From contig NZ_FNCG01000007.1 in NCBI RefSeq assembly GCF_900100945.1, positions 104,091 to 168,090 on the forward strand: a stretch of 64,000 nt of DNA, in the 5' to 3' direction. Both the position numbers and the translations under genes were made by a program. Shown piece after piece: positions 9,056 to 17,346 of this stretch (position 1 is its first letter; each line of letters starts with the position of its first letter). The notes under the pieces were generated by a model that saw only the letters and a program-made list of their open reading frames with translations, searched no databases and was not told the DNA's origin. This DNA comes from Mucilaginibacter gossypii. GTDB taxonomy: Bacteria > Bacteroidota > Bacteroidia > Sphingobacteriales > Sphingobacteriaceae.

Positions 9056-10735
9056 TTAGATGGCCGGGAAGGTTATATGGATTTTCAGGCCCTTTTCCTG
9101 GTCGGTGTCAAAGTTAAGTTCCCCGCCCATGCTTTTGATACGGTTTCCCGTATTCCGCAGGCCGTTCTTTTTTTTCAGGGTGCCGCTGATGCCCCTGCCG
9201 TCGTCGGTGTAGTGGATATGTATTTTTTTGCCTTCGACATTGAACCGGAGGGCTACGTTTTCTGCCTGGCTGTGTTTGCGCATATTGACCAGGAGCTCCT
9301 GCAGGATGTGCCAGAGTTCATCCTGCTGTCCGGCGTTGGTATGTTCCCAGAGGTTCTCCGTATTACCTGCGGACAACACCCGGATCCGGTCTGTGGCAAA
9401 GGAATTCAGCATGGTGCCGACACGCTCATGGAATGGTTTTATCTGGGGCCTTTGATCCTCATAGGAAATATCCCTCGACCTTTCATACAGGTTATCGATA
9501 CTGTCCAGCAGCACGGCCTTGTCTATTCCGGACCCGTTTTCGACTTCCTTCATGATCCGGTACAGACCGTTCGCCACCACATCGTGTACTTTTTTAGAGG
9601 TTTTCAGCTCACTTTCCCTGATCGCGTTCGCCGCCTCCAGTTCCAGCCGTTGCCTCCTTTTACGATACCAGAACCGCAAAAAGAACACGCCCAAAACAAT
9701 CAGGATAAAAGTCCCTACAATGACCGCCCTTTGCCGGTCGATCTGGTACTTTTTCTCCGTATTTTCTTTTTGCAGTTTGAGCTTGTCCGCCCGTTCTTTC
9801 TGTACGTTATAACGGATCAGGGCGAACTGGTTCTTGGATGCATTGCGTGCGGTTTGTATACTATCACCGAGCTCCCGGTATTTTACAAAATAGCCCCTGC
9901 TTTCTTTCGGGGGCGCCAGCCTGACCAGTTTTTCCAGGGCGTCCAGCCGGTTGTCCGGGCTTTGGAGCCGCTGCGCCATAGCATAAAGCCTGCGGGCGTA
10001 ACTTAAGGCCAAATCCGGGCGGCTGGGGGTATAATAATCCGCCAGGTGCGCGAAACTGGAGTTCTGCCCCCATTCATCTTTTTCCTCCACGCGGATAGCC
10101 AGCGCTTTTAAAAGGTCCGGTGCGGCATCATAACGGGGATCATTCAGCCATTGGGTGGCCGCCATATTGGTCAGCGCCCGCGCGTAAGCAGCCTTATCCT
10201 TCCCGGTTTTCCCCGTAATAGTCCGATAGATGTTCAGCGCGGGGCCATAGGCTTTCTGCTCCCGGTAAGCATTGGCCTTATTGTTCAGGATCACCAGTTT
10301 CAGCTGCTCATCGGCAGTGGCAGCGAGCGCCCGGTCATAAAAGCGGATCGCGGCACCGTAGTTCTTCAGGTTAAAGCTGGTCATGCCCAGCTCGTTGTAA
10401 TCGTTGACCAGGCTGCTGTGGTCTTTGCCGTCTTTTTCATCCAGGAACTTCAGCGAGAGCAGCAGGCTTTCCTGCGCACCGAAATCATCCCCCGCTTCAG
10501 ACTGGATCATGCCCATATTGGTATAGGCCATGGCCACCTGCTGGCTGTCTTTGGAAGCCGATACGACTTCATTGAAATAGTAAAAAGCGGAATCCGGCTT
10601 ATTGGAAAGGAAAGCATAGGCTTTCCGGTAAGTATCCCAGTTCGCCTTCGGTACCGGCCGTTTGGCTTCCCGGCAGGAACACAGTACCGACAGGCAGAGG
10701 CCTATCCATAAAGACAGCTTTCCCGGTGTGATCAT
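9056..10735 (-). CDS. TPR sensor histidine kinase (HisKA_3-like)
   Basis: The N-terminus is a lipoprotein-type signal (LSVLCSC). Several TPR-like helical repeats (about 30-290) follow on the periplasmic side, then one membrane helix (about 333-353, VIVGTFILIVLGVFFL). A short dimerisation helix carries KVHDVVANGLYRIM, where the His is the likely phosphoacceptor. The ATPase domain has the N-box ELLVNMRKHS and the G1 box DDGRGISG. This is the common Bacteroidota design of TPR sensor kinase paired with a NarL regulator, and its partner lies directly downstream. The signal sensed is unknown. Confidence 0.88.
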   Translation of the reverse strand: MITPGKLSLWIGLCLSVLCSCREAKRPVPKANWDTYRKAYAFLSNKPDSAFYYFNEVVSASKDSQQVAMAYTNMGMIQSEAGDDFGAQESLLLSLKFLDEKDGKDHSSLVNDYNELGMTSFNLKNYGAAIRFYDRALAATADEQLKLVILNNKANAYREQKAYGPALNIYRTITGKTGKDKAAYARALTNMAATQWLNDPRYDAAPDLLKALAIRVEEKDEWGQNSSFAHLADYYTPSRPDLALSYARRLYAMAQRLQSPDNRLDALEKLVRLAPPKESRGYFVKYRELGDSIQTARNASKNQFALIRYNVQKERADKLKLQKENTEKKYQIDRQRAVIVGTFILIVLGVFFLRFWYRKRRQRLELEAANAIRESELKTSKKVHDVVANGLYRIMKEVENGSGIDKAVLLDSIDNLYERSRDISYEDQRPQIKPFHERVGTMLNSFATDRIRVLSAGNTENLWEHTNAGQQDELWHILQELLVNMRKHSQAENVALRFNVEGKKIHIHYTDDGRGISGTLKKKNGLRNTGNRIKSMGGELNFDTDQEKGLKIHITFPAI

Positions 10736-10787
10736 GGGAGCTAAATGTAGGAAAAACCTTTGAAGTACTACAGGACGGAAACAAAAA

Positions 10788-10810
10788 AGGCAGGCCTTCC
10801 GGGCCTGCCT
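10788..10810 (-). terminator. hairpin terminator of the proline-rich peptide gene
   Basis: Perfect 9-bp arms AGGCAGGCC (10788-10796) and GGCCTGCCT (10802-10810) with a 5-nt loop. On the minus strand it is followed by a run of T. It lies 12 bases after the stop of the small gene at 10823. Confidence 0.75.
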
Positions 10811-10822
10811 TGATAACAGTAT

Positions 10823-10981
10823 TTAAAAACCACCCGGCGGCGGGGGCGGCGGAGGGGGCAGGTGCCCGTTATCGCCACCGCTGTCGGCGCTAAGGGTTAC
10901 TGTGCCGGTGCCTGTTCCGGTCTGATGGTTATGTGCAGGGCATGCGAATGCCATAAATATTGCAAAGAATAGGTTAAACAT
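10823..10981 (-). CDS. exported proline-rich small peptide (52 aa)
   Basis: ATG at 10981, TAA at 10823-10825. Residues 1-13 are a hydrophobic export signal ending near Cys 14 (AFACPA), so it may be a tiny lipoprotein. A repeated GTGTGT stretch, an acidic Gly/Asn segment and a run of eight Pro before GGF follow. A strong rho-independent terminator just after the stop argues that it is a real transcription unit. The terminal polyproline tail would be exposed at the cell surface or in the periplasm. I know no characterised homologue. Confidence 0.6.
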   Translation of the reverse strand: MFNLFFAIFMAFACPAHNHQTGTGTGTVTLSADSGGDNGHLPPPPPPPPGGF

Positions 10982-11053
10982 TTTCCAAAAAATTTAAATA
11001 AGTAAGCTAATGGCCGGCACCCGGGGGGATCGGTCCCGGGCCTGGCAAACTGC

Positions 11054-11079
11054 GTAAGAAGCGCTTCTTACATTTTTTT
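11054..11079. repeat. perfect 18-bp palindrome followed by T run
   Basis: GTAAGAAGCGCTTCTTAC (11054-11071) is fully self-complementary with no loop, and ATTTTTTT follows on the plus strand. It could be an operator for a dimeric regulator or the base of a terminator. It lies between the divergently oriented peptide gene and the gene at 11349. Confidence 0.5.
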
Positions 11080-11228
11080 GGGAAGTGCGGGCAACGATCG
11101 CGGGAGCCGGGTTACCGCTTCCCAAGCCGGTTAGCGACCGCCGCTTTCGCTGCTCTTTTTTTGAAACCTGGCGGATAGGTTTTCCCTTAGCTATCGGGCT
11201 GCCCGTCTGATTACGGAAGCAAATGTAT

Positions 11229-11319
11229 AGCGGTCTAAACCGCTTTGCTGCAAGGAATTCCGGTAATTCCGCTCATTCCGGCAGGATTCCGTAAATGCTG
11301 CCGGAATTCCGAAAATTCC
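11229..11319. promoter_or_regulatory. ATTCCG array and hairpins in the leader of the 11349 gene
   Basis: A small stem AGCGGT-CTAA-ACCGCT lies at 11229-11244. Five ATTCCG copies follow at 11257, 11266, 11275, 11286 and 11306, the first three with an exact 9-bp period. Copies three and five are part of a perfect 10-bp inverted repeat (11275-11284 with 11298-11307). The array ends about 30 bases before the ATG, so it may be a binding array or an RNA leader structure. Confidence 0.4.
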
Positions 11320-11348
11320 CTTAGTTTTACTGTAAATTTTTTTGGAAA

Positions 11349-12323
11349 ATGTTTGCTGATTATCAAAAGCAAGTCCTGCTGACCTATCACGAAAAGAAAA
11401 CGGCGAACCGGCTTTCGCCCAATTTGGTCCATACCACGCCCGGCAGGTTGCGGGAGGAATGTATGGCCGTTTTTACCGCGCGTTACGACCACCATCATGA
11501 CGAAAAAATACTCCGGCAATTCTTCGGGCATCGCGAAGATGCAGCCGCGTATTTGCGGGCAATCACCAATCTTAAAGCAGAGAAATTCAAACCGCTTGAT
11601 AATTTTTTAAAGGGGGGCACCTCCGTAACCCAGGAAAAAAACATCGAGCTTTTGGCCTGGCTGATCGACTTCAGCCCCCGCCCCTACGCGTGGGACCGTT
11701 CCTATGCCGAATTAGAAAGGGCGCATCATCCTGAAGCCGGACAAATGAATTTGCCGGGGAGGATCTTAGAAGAGGGAAAGTGGGAAAAAGCAAAGGAAGG
11801 GCCGGCTGTCATGACTACGCCCGGAGTACCTGCACAGACAAAAAATCAGTTGCCCGGTCACCACGCAGCGGAAACGCATGACCAGGCTGTTCTTCGCCCG
11901 TTCCCGATAAAAACTGCCCGAAACTCCAGGTTAAGAAATACGGCTGTTTTGATGCTGTTATTGTGCGCTTCAGGCGGAGGGATCTTTTGGGCCTGGAATG
12001 CGAAGAAAAGTAAGGAACAATGCATGTGCTGGGCAGGGGACCATTACCGTTCCATCTCCTGCCGGGAGAAATTAAGCGGTTCGGATATTTTTGGGATGGA
12101 CAGCCTGCAAATGGCCCATTTCAAAAAGATCACCAGGCCGGACACGCTCAGCCAAAGGGCGCTGGGCCATGTCTGGTATTCCAAAATCGACGGAGCTGTC
12201 GAATTTTATACCGCGGGCGGCTTTCACCCGGTCCACCGGGAACGAAAGCTGAAGCCATTGACCATATACATCCTGAACAAATACGCCAGCCACGCTGTGC
12301 CGGTAACGGTGGCAAAGAACTAA
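11349..12323 (+). CDS. single-pass membrane protein sharing the N-terminal domain of the 1083 gene
   Basis: Residues 1-110 match the N-terminal domain of the protein at 1083-1850: a LREE.MAVF.ARY helix, FKPLDNFLKGG, then IELLAWLIDFSPRPY. A disordered linker and one membrane helix (about 200-218, TAVLMLLLCASGGGIFWAW) follow. A C-terminal domain of about 100 residues starts with a CMCW motif and does not resemble the Cys tail of the paralogue. The shared soluble N-domain combined with an exchanged extracytoplasmic part suggests a modular adaptor. No function is known to me. Confidence 0.7.
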   Translation: MFADYQKQVLLTYHEKKTANRLSPNLVHTTPGRLREECMAVFTARYDHHHDEKILRQFFGHREDAAAYLRAITNLKAEKFKPLDNFLKGGTSVTQEKNIELLAWLIDFSPRPYAWDRSYAELERAHHPEAGQMNLPGRILEEGKWEKAKEGPAVMTTPGVPAQTKNQLPGHHAAETHDQAVLRPFPIKTARNSRLRNTAVLMLLLCASGGGIFWAWNAKKSKEQCMCWAGDHYRSISCREKLSGSDIFGMDSLQMAHFKKITRPDTLSQRALGHVWYSKIDGAVEFYTAGGFHPVHRERKLKPLTIYILNKYASHAVPVTVAKN

Positions 12324-12571
12324 TGGCAAGCTTTGATCAGCACGGAAGGCGCTTCGCTTCCAACACGGCAAATGCAACAAATGCCAGTCCCGATTGACGA
12401 TTACCAGACCGGCAGGAAAGCGGATGATTGTTACCAGTCTATAGCTTCGCCGATACTTCGATAAGGAAAACAGGCGTTGACAGCCATCCTGCCAGTAAAA
12501 ATCCCTATCTCGTGCCGTGCTATGACCAACAACCCGGGCAGCCAGCCTTGTATCCGGTTAAATCGTTCAGC
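12324..12571. other. intergenic, no gene seen
   Basis: Short frames on both strands here (for example 12428-12703 and 12477-12788, plus) overlap the Cys-rich gene and have no recognisable features. Confidence 0.4.
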
Positions 12572-12769
12572 CTATTTTTTGCAAACCCCGCAGGTCAGCC
12601 CCTGCTTGGCACAACGCTTACAATATTTGCAATTCTTGCAGGCCCTGCATGGGTTCTCTCCCTTGCAGGTAGCGAAGCTGCTATTGGAGGCCTTAACAGG
12701 TAAATTAAAGCTTGCTTTACACAATAAGGTTCCGGCAACCAGGAACAGCAGGATAAGGTGTCTTTTCAT
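12572..12769 (-). CDS. secreted Cys-rich small protein
   Basis: Start at ATG 12769 (MKRHLILLFLVAGTLL), a clean export signal of about 20 residues. The mature part ends in a dense Cys cluster (CKGENPC, CKNCKYCKRC, TCGVCKK) with nine Cys in about 30 residues, the pattern of a small metal- or disulfide-stabilised domain. Related short proteins with a CKNCxYCKxCAKxGxTCGVC ending occur in Sphingobacteriaceae; function unknown. It stands alone on the minus strand, facing the 11349 gene. Confidence 0.72.
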   Translation of the reverse strand: MKRHLILLFLVAGTLLCKASFNLPVKASNSSFATCKGENPCRACKNCKYCKRCAKQGLTCGVCKK

Positions 12770-13008
12770 GATCATTCAGTTTGGGTAGCTAAACTTACCA
12801 AACCCAGCTGACAAATCAAAGCTATCCAAGTCATTTGATAAACAAACACTTAGCATCATTAAAATACGTTTAACAAGGCTGGCTTTTCAAACCCTTTTCC
12901 GGCTTTTTGCAGTTTCTGACTTGTCATTCCACAAAGACTATACTAAATTAATTAGCAAAATTTCAAATAAAGATTTTCACCTGTCATTTGCTTTCCTACA
13001 TTTGCCAT

Positions 13009-14124
13009 ATGAGAAAACAAGTATTATCTATTACTTTGATTGCCATATCGGCGGCTTTAATTTCATGGGGATACAAAGGGCACAGGGCGGTGGCAACGAT
13101 AGCGCAAAAACATTTAACTTCAAATACCGCCTATGCGGTTTCCGCTTATTTGAAAGGCGAAAGCATGGCGGATGTGAGTACCTGGGCTGACGAGCACCGC
13201 AACCCTACAACGGGTAAATGGCATTTTTTAAACCTCCCTTTGGGGCTAAGCCACCAGCAATTTGTTGACTTTGTTAATCAGCAAAGCAACGACAATGTTT
13301 ACGGGGCCATACTTAAAGAAGAAGCTATTTTAAAAGATCAGGCGTCGACACCGGATCAAAAGAACAGTGCGCTTAAATACCTGATCCATTTAGTCGGCGA
13401 TGCGCATCAGCCCATGCATATCAGCCGTGCCGAGGATAAGGGAGGCAATACGATCCAGCTGCGGTTTGATAATGCAGGCACTAACCTGCACAGTTTGTGG
13501 GACAGCAAGTTAATCGATCATGAGGGATTGAGCGAAGAACAGATCGCCAAACAATATGACTGGGCCAATGATGCGCAAATCAAGAAATGGCAGGCCGCCA
13601 GTCCGATGGAATGGCTTTGGGAGAGCTATCAGATCAGTTCTGAACTTTACGCAGATATTAAATCAGGACAGCATATTGATGAAGCCTATTATAAAAAGTA
13701 CATGCCAACCGTACACTTACGGATCGATCAGGCTGGCATCAGGTTGGCGGGAGAACTGAATAAGTTATTTAATGATACCAAAGTGGAGGCGATTAAAGCT
13801 GAACCGATAAATGCCCCTGCGCTGTCAAACAATGCAGCTCCGGCTCAGCAAATCAAACTTGAGGATGTAAAAAATAATGTTGGGAAAGCCGTTTCTGTTA
13901 CCGGCAAAGTGTTTAGTAGCAAAGATATCAGGAGCATGGTACTGGTTAACCTCGGTGCGCCATATCCCAAGCAGCTGCTGACAGTGGTGTTAAAGGGCGA
14001 TGCCAGGCAATTAACAACTCAATTAGAAAATAGAACGATAACAGTACAGGGAAAGATCATTGAATATCAGGGTAAGCCTGAGATTGTTGTTGAGGATACG
14101 CACGCTTTAAGTATTGAAAATTGA
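13009..14124 (+). CDS. S1/P1-family nuclease with C-terminal OB-like domain
   Basis: Start set at ATG 13009 (MRKQVLSITLIAIS), which gives a proper export signal; a frame seven codons longer does not. The mature enzyme starts with the family hallmark Trp (SWGYKGHRAVATIA). The zinc ligands are visible in HLVGDAHQPMHISRAEDKGG and in GTNLHSLWDSKLID, as in P1 nuclease and phospholipase C-type Zn enzymes. Catalysis would be cleavage of single-stranded DNA or RNA and 3'-nucleotides outside the cytoplasm. Residues from about 285 to the end form an extra beta domain (IKLEDVKNNVGKAVSVTGKV) resembling nucleic-acid-binding OB folds. It probably scavenges nucleic acid. Confidence 0.88.
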   Translation: MRKQVLSITLIAISAALISWGYKGHRAVATIAQKHLTSNTAYAVSAYLKGESMADVSTWADEHRNPTTGKWHFLNLPLGLSHQQFVDFVNQQSNDNVYGAILKEEAILKDQASTPDQKNSALKYLIHLVGDAHQPMHISRAEDKGGNTIQLRFDNAGTNLHSLWDSKLIDHEGLSEEQIAKQYDWANDAQIKKWQAASPMEWLWESYQISSELYADIKSGQHIDEAYYKKYMPTVHLRIDQAGIRLAGELNKLFNDTKVEAIKAEPINAPALSNNAAPAQQIKLEDVKNNVGKAVSVTGKVFSSKDIRSMVLVNLGAPYPKQLLTVVLKGDARQLTTQLENRTITVQGKIIEYQGKPEIVVEDTHALSIEN

Positions 14125-14154
14125 TTTGACGAGGCTATATTATTTCGGAACAGG

Positions 14155-14183
14155 AAACGCCAGGCTGATTAGGTCTGGCGTTT
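14155..14183. terminator. bidirectional terminator between nuclease and cupin
   Basis: Perfect 9-bp arms AAACGCCAG (14155-14163) and CTGGCGTTT (14175-14183) with flanking A and T stretches. It lies between the convergent genes ending at 14124 (+) and 14196 (-). Confidence 0.75.
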
Positions 14184-14195
14184 ATTTGTGTAATT

Positions 14196-14525
14196 TCAGG
14201 TAAATACTGTTTCCATATCCGAACGCTCTATCGTCAAATTAACGCTGCGTTCACCCTTCGGCCGGGTACAGTGAGGGACACCTTTGGGGATGGTGAGCAC
14301 CATACCTGGCGATAACTCAAAAATCTGGTTTTGTGTTTCAATGATGACCACGCCCTCCGAGCCGATAAAGGTTTCGTCCGAATTCGGATGATAATGCCAG
14401 GGATAGGGTGCTGTCATTACCCCCATGCGCACCACATGGTCATTCAATTCGCTGATGGCCGTATTCAAATATGGGCTACTATTGGCTGCCGACAACGAAA
14501 GCGGATCGATCAATTGCATCCTCAT
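14196..14525 (-). CDS. cupin domain protein
   Basis: A 109-residue single cupin. Motif 1 is HYHPNSDETFIGSEG (His, His and Glu metal ligands) and motif 2 is PKGVPHCTRP. It could be a metal-binding dioxygenase-like or sensor protein; the substrate is unknown. It starts one base after the end of the Ku gene on the same strand and probably belongs to that operon. Confidence 0.8.
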   Translation of the reverse strand: MRMQLIDPLSLSAANSSPYLNTAISELNDHVVRMGVMTAPYPWHYHPNSDETFIGSEGVVIIETQNQIFELSPGMVLTIPKGVPHCTRPKGERSVNLTIERSDMETVFT

Positions 14526-14526
14526 A

Positions 14527-15297
14527 TCAGGCCCCCTTTTTTGCTTTCAAACTGCTCATCAGCTGATCGTATAGATCATCGCTCTTGGCTGCTTTTGGCT
14601 TCAGCTTTTTGATCGTCGGCCGTTTACCTTTCGCTTTTGCCTCAATGATCTTCATCAACTCATCGTGGTACTGATCTTTATATCTGGACAGGTCCAGCGG
14701 CTCTGCATATTGGTTGATGAGCGCCAGGCCCATGTCCAGTTCTTTTTTACTCACGGTGATATCATCATCGAGCGCCAGGTCTTCCTGGTCGCGGATCTGT
14801 TGTTGAAAGCGGATACGGGTAACCACGATATCCTTTTCCACCGGGTGTACAATGCAAAGGCTCTCCGTGCTCCTCAGCACGAAACGCGCTAAGCCCGCCT
14901 TGCCCGACTTTTTCAGCGCCTCCAGCAACAATGCGTACGCCTTGTTTTTCTTCGTGGCGGGCTGGGTATAATAGGAACTTTCATAATACATCGGGTTCAC
15001 CGAAGCCAGGTCGACAAAATTTTCGATTTCGATCACTTTGGTTTTCTCCGGCGCTGCCGCCTCAAAGTCTGCCTCTTCGATGATTACGTAATCATCATCA
15101 TATTTATAACCTTTGACAATTTTGTCGTAGGGAACTTCCTTCCTGGTGTTTTCATTGACCCGCATGAATTTGATGTTCGCGTGGTCGCGGCTGTCAAGCA
15201 TATCCAGGTCAAGCCTTGTTTCCTGCACGGCGGAGAAAAGCTTGATCGGGATGCTTACGAGCCCAAAACCGATTGATCCTGTCCAGATTGATCTCAT
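14527..15297 (-). CDS. ku: Ku protein, NHEJ double-strand-break end binding
   Basis: A 256-residue bacterial Ku. It opens with RSIWTGSIGFGLVSIPIKLFSAV, shows YKYDDDYVIIEEADFE, and has ESSYYTQP and RFVLRSTESLC in the core. The C-terminus is Lys-rich (KAKGKRPTIKKLKPKAAK), as expected for the part that helps DNA threading and ligase contact. Ku encircles broken DNA ends and recruits LigD, whose gene is 7 kb away at 22594. The start codon overlaps the stop of the upstream 92-aa gene by four bases, so the two are translationally coupled. Confidence 0.95.
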   Translation of the reverse strand: MRSIWTGSIGFGLVSIPIKLFSAVQETRLDLDMLDSRDHANIKFMRVNENTRKEVPYDKIVKGYKYDDDYVIIEEADFEAAAPEKTKVIEIENFVDLASVNPMYYESSYYTQPATKKNKAYALLLEALKKSGKAGLARFVLRSTESLCIVHPVEKDIVVTRIRFQQQIRDQEDLALDDDITVSKKELDMGLALINQYAEPLDLSRYKDQYHDELMKIIEAKAKGKRPTIKKLKPKAAKSDDLYDQLMSSLKAKKGA

Positions 15298-15572
15298 TGT
15301 TCCTTGTTTTTTAAGTCCAGGTGCTTATTGCCGGGATGCTGTAATTGAGCTTCAATCTGGTCAGCCAGCAAATAAAGTAATTCTTCTTTGAACCCGGCTT
15401 TATTCTGGCATATATGAAGGAAATCCTGTGCATCCGGTTCAAAGCTCGCTACCATGCTACCTCCCTCGTAGACCTGATAACGGCACCGGGTTTCGTCGTG
15501 GTGCGGATATTCTCCGACCTCAAAATGATGAACCTCTTTATCTAATGTGATGGTGATGGGGTAATTGGCCAT
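15294..15572 (-). CDS. hypothetical protein coupled to Ku (92 aa)
   Basis: Small soluble protein with an ITITLDKEVHHFEVGEYPHHDETRCRYQVYEGG beta-rich start and an LHICQNKAGFKEELLYLLADQIEAQL helical end. The beta part followed by a helix could be a small protein-binding fold; I do not recognise the family. It overlaps the Ku start by four bases, so it is the first gene of the Ku operon and may be linked to repair or simply to stress expression. Confidence 0.75.
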   Translation of the reverse strand: MANYPITITLDKEVHHFEVGEYPHHDETRCRYQVYEGGSMVASFEPDAQDFLHICQNKAGFKEELLYLLADQIEAQLQHPGNKHLDLKNKEQ

Positions 15573-15586
15573 AAGGTTTCATAATA

Positions 15587-15613
15587 AATAACCCGGTAAA
15601 TGACCGGGTTATT
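15587..15613 (-). terminator. terminator of the small membrane protein gene
   Basis: Perfect 11-bp arms AATAACCCGGT (15587-15597) and ACCGGGTTATT (15603-15613). It lies 14 bases after the stop of the 15628 gene and just upstream of the Ku operon. Confidence 0.7.
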
Positions 15614-15627
15614 TTGTTGTCAATCAA

Positions 15628-15786
15628 TTAAACTACCGTGGTATCCCTCCTGAGGAACCCCAGGATTAAGGATATAATCGCGATAACCAATAATACGTGG
15701 ATCAGCCCCCCGGCTGCATAAGCGAATGTTCCGATAGCCCATCCGATGATAAGGATGACGGCTACGATGTACAGTAATGATCTCAT
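15628..15786 (-). CDS. Lmo0937-type small membrane protein (52 aa)
   Basis: Start at ATG 15786 (MRSLLYIVAVILIIGW); the longer frame upstream lacks features. There are two hydrophobic helices separated by a GGLI turn, ending in RRDTTVV. This matches the small Lmo0937 family of stress-associated inner-membrane peptides, which often lie next to general stress genes. Role unknown. Confidence 0.8.
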   Translation of the reverse strand: MRSLLYIVAVILIIGWAIGTFAYAAGGLIHVLLVIAIISLILGFLRRDTTVV

Positions 15787-15881
15787 TTTATCTTTCTTTA
15801 AGTAAATGATTTGATAAACAGGCAAAAGCTGTTTCAATTGCCTTGCCGGGTAGAAATTTTCTATCGCCGCATAGCATGATA

Positions 15882-15904
15882 AAAAAGCTGTCCCTCAAGA
15901 CAGC
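15882..15904 (-). terminator. terminator after the DUF2383 gene
   Basis: Arms GCTGTC (15887-15892) and GACAGC (15899-15904). On the minus strand the stem is followed by six T. It lies 22 bases beyond the stop of the 15926 gene. Confidence 0.75.
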
Positions 15905-15925
15905 CCTATAAAAACTACACGGAAA

Positions 15926-16384
15926 TTAGATTTTTGCGGCATCCCGCAAGGCTTTGATCTGATCATGTGCAGCACTGATCTCCTGTGCCTGGCTGCTTAC
16001 TGTTTCGCGGGCGTTTACCGGCAGGTCTTCACTGTTCAAAGCATCCTGATAGGCTTTTTTGATCGCATCCTCGCCCCTTTCGGCTTCTGATAAGATTCCG
16101 GCACGGTCGCTGCCCCCAAATAATGATTTGACATCGATCCAGGCGCGGTGCAAGGTACCGCTAACACTGTTACCGGTTTCTACGTCATCGACGTTACCTA
16201 CCAGCGCCGCCAGTTCCTGGCTGTTTTTGCGGCTCTGTGCAGCATAACCCTGAAACAGTTCCTTAAGGTCAATATTTTCGTCTTTGATATCCGCGATTGC
16301 TTTTTCAAAACCGGCTACGCGGTCATTGTTGATCTCGATCAGGTCATTAATTACGCCTGTTGCTGCTGTTGTCGTACTCATCAT
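15926..16384 (-). CDS. PA2169-family four-helix-bundle protein (DUF2383)
   Basis: 152 residues, all alpha-helical by composition, with NDLIEINNDRVAGFEKAI at the start and a SGTLHRAWIDVKSLFGGSDRAGILSEAERGED centre typical of the PA2169/DUF2383 ferritin-like four-helix-bundle family. No iron ligands are obvious. Genes of this family are commonly stress- or stationary-phase-associated in Bacteroidota and sit with small membrane stress proteins, as here. Confidence 0.85.
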   Translation of the reverse strand: MMSTTTAATGVINDLIEINNDRVAGFEKAIADIKDENIDLKELFQGYAAQSRKNSQELAALVGNVDDVETGNSVSGTLHRAWIDVKSLFGGSDRAGILSEAERGEDAIKKAYQDALNSEDLPVNARETVSSQAQEISAAHDQIKALRDAAKI

Positions 16385-16962
16385 GTTTTTCTTTTTGATA
16401 GGCTTGACTTATATCCAATACCGTGCCATTTACAAGAAATAAATTTAATCAGTAAGAAATTTCAATTAAAGTACTTGCGGTGTATTTTTTTCTAAACGAA
16501 TGGGATGCCGGATCAGCCCTGCCCCCGCTCAAACTTTTCACCGAATTGGCCAGCGAGGCAACCACTGCCTGATAGCCTGCGCTTATCCATGCCATGGCGG
16601 CGGACGTCAGTATCGCCAGGATAAATATATCTCCGCCGGTACTAATCCTGCAGGTAGGCATAAAGTAATAAGCGATCTGTGCAAATATGACAAAGTCAAC
16701 AACAATAAGTACCGTAAACGCCGGCTAAAAAGCTGCCTTATCCGATACGCGTACCCGTTGGTGACTTGGGTGACGAAAATCAATTCCTGGTGGGCATGAA
16801 CCGATTACAGCGGCCGGAGTAAACCTTTTAGGAATAATAACCGCTTGTTGCCGAAACAATTAGGGCGCCCGATTGCTGTTATTGTGAACCCAAAACGAGT
16901 GACCAGCCGACAGCAAAAGTTTCTTTCTTTTTTTGGATTCCCAAAAACCAGCATTAGAAATT
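16385..16962. other. intergenic; weak small membrane frame
   Basis: A minus-strand frame at 16449-16661 would encode a peptide with one hydrophobic segment (IFILAILTSAAMAWISAGY), but its second half is not protein-like and nothing else supports it. An overlapping plus frame is also unsupported. No RNA gene was seen. Confidence 0.25.
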
Positions 16963-17346
16963 ATGGAAACTATCGTCATTCAGGAAACCGACCAGGACGT
17001 TCTGGAAATTTTATATGCAGCACTCGAACTGGAAGGCTTTAATGTCTATGCCCTGCCCGGCTGCGAGCCGGATTACCTGCAGGTGATCGATAAAGCCCGG
17101 CCGCATGTGGTGATCCTGGACTTCCGCTTGAGCGGCGAGGAATGCAAAGCGCTTTGCCGCGAGATCAAGGCACGCTACCCGCACCTGCCTGTTGTAGCGA
17201 TGAGCTGCAACAGCAATATCAACGAGGTCTATGACCGGCACGGCTTCGATGATTACCTGGAAAAGCCCTTTGACCTGGACAACCTGTACCGGGTGCTGCG
17301 CAAGCATATCCCAAAACAAGAACTACATAAATATAAGTTAACCTGA
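16963..17346 (+). CDS. single-domain response regulator
   Basis: ATG 16963 chosen; the longer frame would need a TTG. A receiver domain only, 127 residues, with phosphoacceptor Asp 53 in VVILDFRLSG and Lys in LEKPFDLD. The acidic pocket at the N-terminus reads QETDQD, so the usual Asp-Asp pair is replaced and Mg binding may be changed. No output domain. Close in design to the regulator at 57230. The stop overlaps the ATG of the DUF1810 stub in TGATG. Confidence 0.85.
   Translation: METIVIQETDQDVLEILYAALELEGFNVYALPGCEPDYLQVIDKARPHVVILDFRLSGEECKALCREIKARYPHLPVVAMSCNSNINEVYDRHGFDDYLEKPFDLDNLYRVLRKHIPKQELHKYKLT

Noticed and set aside
16449..16661. Minus frame with one hydrophobic stretch
   Set aside because: The second half is not protein-like and no terminator or operon context supports it.
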